DNA of 64,000 nucleotides, from assembly GCF_019139675.1 (NCBI RefSeq), contig NZ_CP077077.1, positions 2,914,001 through 2,978,000 of the forward strand, given 5' to 3'. Below the pieces are notes generated by a model. The model was not told the origin of the DNA. It made no database searches and was given only the letters and a program-made list of their open reading frames with translations. The position numbers were made by a program, and so were the translations under genes. This document shows, piece after piece, positions 60,901 through 64,000 of the stretch. The stretch comes from Pseudomonas maumuensis. Its GTDB lineage: Bacteria > Pseudomonadota > Gammaproteobacteria > Pseudomonadales > Pseudomonadaceae. How positions within the stretch are numbered: position 1 is the first letter of the stretch; every line of letters starts with the position of its first letter.

Positions 60901-63753
60901 GGGCAGGTGGATATGCTGGCCGATCACGTCGGTCGGGGTGCGTACCTGGTAGTCGTCCATCTCGTAGAACGACGGGATCAGGTTGGTATGCACGTACTGG
61001 GTGCAGTCGAAGGTGTTCATGCGCATCACCAAGGGCTCCGGCGGGCGCTGCTTGGTGATCACCGGCCAGGCGTCTTCCCACAGGGCGAGGATGCGCGCCT
61101 GCGGGAAGTGGTAGCCGACCTTGTTGTACACCGCGTCGAACTGGATATTGGCCGCCTTGTAGATGCGCGGGCGGTCGGCGGTGAAGGTGGACGAACCGCG
61201 GAAACTCATGCCGGTGAGGTTTTCGCCGCTGAAGAATTCGCCCACCCCGGAGCCTTGTGTCAGACGCTTGCCACGATCGTCCATGCACGGCTCGTAGTAA
61301 GGCGCGCCCGCTGTCGGCAAGGCGCCGTTGGTGCGGAAGGCCTTGGCCACCGGCGCGCTGCCGGGAATCAGGGCGAAGCTGGGATGCTCGGCCTTGGCGT
61401 GGAACTGCATGGCTGCCTGTTCGACCTCGGTGCCCTCTTCGGGCAGGTAGATCGGCTTGGCCTTGTGTACCACCTTGGAGAAGTCCAGCTTGGTGGTGGT
61501 GGTCACGGCGTCGCCACCGGCAGACACGCCGTCGAGGGTGTGCCGGCCAAGGCCGCCGTCCCAGCCGTCGACCTGGTTGGGGTCGAGGTTGGCCCACAGC
61601 GCCTTGCCACTGTCCTTGAGCTGCCGGGCCAGGGCCGGGTCGAGCATGTCCAGCGGCGGGGTCGGTGGACGCTGGCCGACGCTGCTTTCCATGCCGCCGA
61701 TCCAGAACGGGTAGCCGGGGTTTTTCAGGCTGCCGTCGGCGTTGCGATTGGTCTCGCTGCGATCGACCAACGCGAGGGAGCCAACCGCACGCGGCGTGGC
61801 GGGCTCGTCGGGGTGATCGTCGCCCTCCTCTTCTTCTTCGTCATGTTCGGCGACCAGGGTTTCGGCCAGCTTGGGCACCACTGTGACCTTGCCCGGCATC
61901 GGCGCCATGGCCTTGCCCGGCAACGGCACGATGGCCGGGATCGGCGTGCCGGCGATGATCTCGCCGTCGGGCAGCGCCCGGGCGCCTGGGGCGGGCTTGC
62001 CATTGCGCAGGGCGAACGGTGTGGTGTGGAAGCCGTTCTCGCCCTTGCCGCTGACCTCAAGGCGGGTGCCCGGTTCGAACACATCGTGTACCCGCCACAT
62101 GGCCCACATGCCCTGGGCGAAGTGCGGATAGAAATGACAGTGGTAGATGGCGTCGCCGGCTACGCGGTTGCGGTTGCCGGAACCGCCGTTGGCGATTTCG
62201 TAGGTGTAGCCCACGCCCGGGCCGATGCCCTGGGCGTCGATGTAGTCGGAGTTGTCATCGTTGGGGTTGAACAGCCACTGGTGCCCGTGCAGGTGGAAGA
62301 TGTGCTGCTCGTGCCCATTGTGGGTGTTGCGGAACTTGGTGAAGTCACCGATGTAGCTGTGGTGCACGTTGGCCGGTTCCGCCGGATACAGGGCCATGCT
62401 CGCCTTGACCCCGGTGGCGCTGGCCGGCGGCGTTTCGCCCGGACGGATGTTCTCCAGCCCGACGTTGGCCGGGATATCCACCAGGGTGCCGATATCACCG
62501 ACAGTGTGGGCACTGAGGAAAAATTCCTCGTAGGCGCACGACAGGCAGTCATGCATCGGCCCCACGCCAAGGCGGTTGGCCACCACCTCGGCGCCCATGC
62601 CGCCGGAGCCGTAGTTGATCATGAACGAGTCGCGGGTCGGCTCCAGCACGTGGCCCATGACCGGGTCGGCCCAGTAGCCGGGGAAGGCCTGGGTGGCGGC
62701 AACCTCGTCGGCGAACTGCGAGGCGAAGTCGCGGAAGGCTTCCAGGCGATTGGGCAGCGCCGGGTTGCGCTTGCCGACGCTTTCCAGCGGATAGGTGTTG
62801 GCCGGGAAGCTGCCGTCCGGGTTGGGGCCCATGACGATGGCGTCGGTCTCGCTGCTCTGGATCTCGTTGCCATCGACCATGGCGATGATCGGCTTGCCGG
62901 CCTTGCCCTCGGCGATCCACGGTTCGACGTTGGGGTAGCGCGCCTGGTAGTCGATCACCGGCTGACCGGTTGCGGTGCGGCCGGTGGTGGCCAGGCGCAT
63001 CTCCTCTTCGGTCAGGGTGTTGCGGTAGGTACGCCCGGCCTTGGGCACCACCACCACCTGGCCGAACAGGCCGTTGGCGACGTTGCCGCCGCCACCCTGC
63101 CCGCCGAAGGTCGCACCCTGGCTGGTAACGGCGAAGGCGCCTTCACGCTCGGCGTACAAGGTGTAGCTGCGGGTGCCGCCCGGGGCGACCAGGAAGTTGC
63201 CGTTGCGCCCGGTGTTGGCGGCGATATCACCGATGCTGTTGACCGCCTGCAGGCCGTTGACCTGGAAGCCCACATGGCGGTCGGTGACCTGCTCGTCAGC
63301 GACGAAGTGCTCGTTGCCCTCGTTCTCGACCTCGGCGCCCTCTTCTTCCTCGCCTTCGACTTCGGTCTCGTCGTGATCGATGCCGTGCTTGTTGGGGTTG
63401 GCCTGGTAGGCCAGCAGGTTGCTCAGGTTGACTGTCAGGCAGTCCCCCGCCGCCACCCGCAGCACGATCGGCCGCGGGCGCTTGTCCGGGCGCAGGGTGA
63501 CCTTGCCCGGCACCGCCGCACCGCCCTTGCTCAGGGGCACGCGATGCTCGTCCACCACGTCCTGGCGCAGGGCGAACATCATGCCGTTGGCGTTCTGCGC
63601 GCCGAGGCGGTTGAACATCAGTGGCTGATCCAGTGCCACCACGTTGGCCACCAGCGTGCGCTGGCACTGCACGGCGGCCTCGCTGGATACCTGCCAGCCC
63701 AGCAGGACCAGCAGGAAGGTGGACAGGACCGGGCCTTTGCGAGGAGTCGACAT
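57910..63753 (-). CDS. Giant multicopper oxidase, MnxG/McoA manganese-oxidase type
   Basis: This 1,947-residue secreted protein has a Sec signal (STFLLVLLGWQVSSEAA). Multiple cupredoxin-like domains are indicated by copper-ligand blocks HIFHLHGHQW near 480, YHCHFYPHFAQGM near 540, THDHLGPSTHQQ near 1050 and EHNVTLHGVKW near 1315. Length and pattern match the MnxG/McoA class of P. putida, which oxidise Mn(II) to manganese oxides on the cell surface. Two His-flanked acidic stretches, at about 121-150 and 632-650, could bind Mn or Ca. GGAGG lies seven bases before the ATG. Whether it is MnxG or McoA cannot be settled here, and a link to the NRPS operon is unproven. Confidence 0.88.
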   Translation of the reverse strand: MSTPRKGPVLSTFLLVLLGWQVSSEAAVQCQRTLVANVVALDQPLMFNRLGAQNANGMMFALRQDVVDEHRVPLSKGGAAVPGKVTLRPDKRPRPIVLRVAAGDCLTVNLSNLLAYQANPNKHGIDHDETEVEGEEEEGAEVENEGNEHFVADEQVTDRHVGFQVNGLQAVNSIGDIAANTGRNGNFLVAPGGTRSYTLYAEREGAFAVTSQGATFGGQGGGGNVANGLFGQVVVVPKAGRTYRNTLTEEEMRLATTGRTATGQPVIDYQARYPNVEPWIAEGKAGKPIIAMVDGNEIQSSETDAIVMGPNPDGSFPANTYPLESVGKRNPALPNRLEAFRDFASQFADEVAATQAFPGYWADPVMGHVLEPTRDSFMINYGSGGMGAEVVANRLGVGPMHDCLSCAYEEFFLSAHTVGDIGTLVDIPANVGLENIRPGETPPASATGVKASMALYPAEPANVHHSYIGDFTKFRNTHNGHEQHIFHLHGHQWLFNPNDDNSDYIDAQGIGPGVGYTYEIANGGSGNRNRVAGDAIYHCHFYPHFAQGMWAMWRVHDVFEPGTRLEVSGKGENGFHTTPFALRNGKPAPGARALPDGEIIAGTPIPAIVPLPGKAMAPMPGKVTVVPKLAETLVAEHDEEEEEGDDHPDEPATPRAVGSLALVDRSETNRNADGSLKNPGYPFWIGGMESSVGQRPPTPPLDMLDPALARQLKDSGKALWANLDPNQVDGWDGGLGRHTLDGVSAGGDAVTTTTKLDFSKVVHKAKPIYLPEEGTEVEQAAMQFHAKAEHPSFALIPGSAPVAKAFRTNGALPTAGAPYYEPCMDDRGKRLTQGSGVGEFFSGENLTGMSFRGSSTFTADRPRIYKAANIQFDAVYNKVGYHFPQARILALWEDAWPVITKQRPPEPLVMRMNTFDCTQYVHTNLIPSFYEMDDYQVRTPTDVIGQHIHLPKWDLTAADGSANGWNYEDGILSPGSVVERVHAIRSFNNCTEGDTRDGTAACPKAKQHPYFGRFGRADWLGARSAMQRWFADPLVNVHNVDRGLGTIFTHDHLGPSTHQQLGLYATVLAEPAGSTWYHAETGEQLYNPATRQDGGPTSWQAVIQTGDHDGDGKNDSYREFFLEYSDFQHAYEAGVYVGAGPNGVPDGQAYPATADSFRYAINPPVRQKASTLLESVVESRGGLSPGCPTRPCPQAISVDDPGMFVVNYRNEPLALRVFDPNKVAPDGKRGMQADGLGGDLAYAMQSRTDRAIPAMNLAPSAITQATGPTGGTTLFPPHVNKGSEPGDPFTPLLRTYSGDNVRLRMHAGGHEEEHNVTLHGVKWLQNGSGFGNSSNSGWKSSQMVGISEQLGFMAPVSMISSSAATNGDYLYSLDAALEGYWNGIWGIMRNYTAQRADLFALPNNPQPVAMRNTVNFDGICPKTTANANGIGTRPTVKRSYEIVAALANDILENRHGVSINDPAGIGQHVGGALKANGGTLVFNSRKVDIPMATVTDEEDGATFTVGGHSSPLHDPTAVLYVRKADLDASTGKLKAGVPVEPLVLRANAGDCISITLENRLPLMMPDLPSSAVMQNVVKRDRAGGEGSTAFNNNLMRPSSHVGLHAQLLAYDITKSDGVNVGLNPVQTVPPRTGSSGAYPNRVYQYYAGHLEREGKPVLQLGRTVDNINTTAIEFGGLNLTPADVIKQPQKGLVGAMSVLPQSATWTEDTASRAQATVKVSGQPDYRDFVTVWQRSLNMRWADGRPVEGIATEGNGVPGDPKDNGNMAMNYKTEPLWLRFGLAPDAPFGHADGFGFADVPNAHMAYSNALVGGDPQTPVLWAKPGQPARSHVLMPSGGSRGITYQLDGHLWPLHNYQAEKSDVQGYPMGLPGIGSVRYGYNPMAMYVGAQESVLPAAHFSFMLPSAGGANAVPGDYLFRDYAAYGNASGLWGILRVTNEPPPAVAPAQ

Positions 63754-64000
63754 GGGGCACCTCCGGGGACACAGGGATACTGCGTGGAGGTCAGCAAGTG
63801 CCGTGCCAGTTAATTAACTGATGAATTTCAATTAGTTAAGCGATGGAGAGTGGGGAAACCGGGGGATATCACCCATTGATGACCCCGGATCAGGGCCTAC
63901 CGCGCAAGGGCTACGCAGTTTTCCGGTGCCACGACAAGCTGACGCCTACAAGAAACAGGCAATCACTCCGATAGCATTTAGTGATTGAACGCCAACGCAA
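63754..64000. promoter_or_regulatory. Promoter region of the multicopper oxidase
   Basis: This terminal 247-bp stretch has no gene. It contains the 14-base perfect palindrome CAGTTAATTAACTG at 63807-63820, and nearby AGTTAA at about 63834-63839 forms an inverted repeat with TTAACT. These could be operator sites for a dimeric regulator. Any gene further upstream is outside the window. Confidence 0.4.

Noticed and set aside
59797..63813. Very long open frame on the + strand opposite the multicopper oxidase
   Set aside because: It is the antisense shadow of a GC-rich gene; the - strand frame has signal peptide and copper motifs, while the + frame has low-complexity sequence with no recognisable domain.

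Overview
The window is high-GC, densely coded DNA that looks like a chromosome segment from the Pseudomonas putida group. The pointers are a light-responsive fatty-acid-modification cluster with LitR/PplR-type operator repeats, a PipR-type LuxR solo with proline iminopeptidases and a peptide ABC transporter, a P. putida-type giant manganese-oxidase-like multicopper oxidase, and GC3-rich codon use. I saw no tRNA or rRNA genes, insertion sequences or CRISPR arrays.

Layout. (1) 1-5.8 kb: a flavin amine oxidase, DUF1365, Cfa-type methyltransferase and DUF2878 operon on the + strand converges on a DUF3833 lipoprotein and a chalcone-isomerase-like gene on the - strand. The latter is divergent from an SDR gene. 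The divergent gap carries a four-copy TGTACA-type array. (2) 5.8-7.3 kb: a small quinol-monooxygenase-like protein, a thymidylate-kinase-like P-loop kinase and a lipoprotein. (3) 7.4-15.7 kb: a plant/peptide-signal island with two proline-iminopeptidase-family hydrolases, a PipR-like LuxR solo, a lux-box-like palindrome and a complete five-gene dipeptide/oligopeptide ABC transporter, bounded by terminators. (4) 15.8-19.1 kb: two overlapping envelope genes, a 715-aa repeat protein and a DUF3142 lipoprotein.

(5) 19.7-33.8 kb: after an AT-rich leader of about 550 bp comes a long + strand run. It holds a complete Ebo metabolite-traffic set (EboD fused to a DedA/VTT-like membrane domain, EboC, EboA, EboB, EboE, EboF), a one-heme c-type cytochrome-like protein, an unrecognised 795-aa protein, a ScyD/ScyE-like beta-propeller protein, a GNAT acetyltransferase, a GSCFA protein and an SGNH-like hydrolase. 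(6) 33.8-57.4 kb: a convergent - strand operon encodes three translationally coupled megasynthases, a small Ala-rich orphan and a TauD-type dioxygenase. The megasynthases are A-PCP-C-A-PCP-Cy-A-PCP-Ox, TubC-C-A-PCP-TE, and A-PCP-C-A-PCP-KS-(no AT)-KR-ACP-TE. (7) 57.9-63.8 kb: the 1,947-aa multicopper oxidase, followed upstream by its promoter region.

The most notable candidate system is the 19.7-57.4 kb block. It joins two apparent NRPS assembly lines to an Ebo set whose relatives move a biosynthetic precursor to the periplasm in the scytonemin pathway. One line appears to make a thiazole tetrapeptide; the other appears to make a branched-aliphatic-Pro-hydroxyacyl chain through an AT-less PKS module. 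No exporter, phosphopantetheinyl transferase, MbtH protein or acyltransferase was seen in the block. The hypothesis is that the Ebo proteins plus the cytochrome, beta-propeller and esterase-like proteins carry out periplasmic traffic and finishing of the NRPS product. The domain assignments are read from motifs. The substrates, the product and the link between the two operons are inference.
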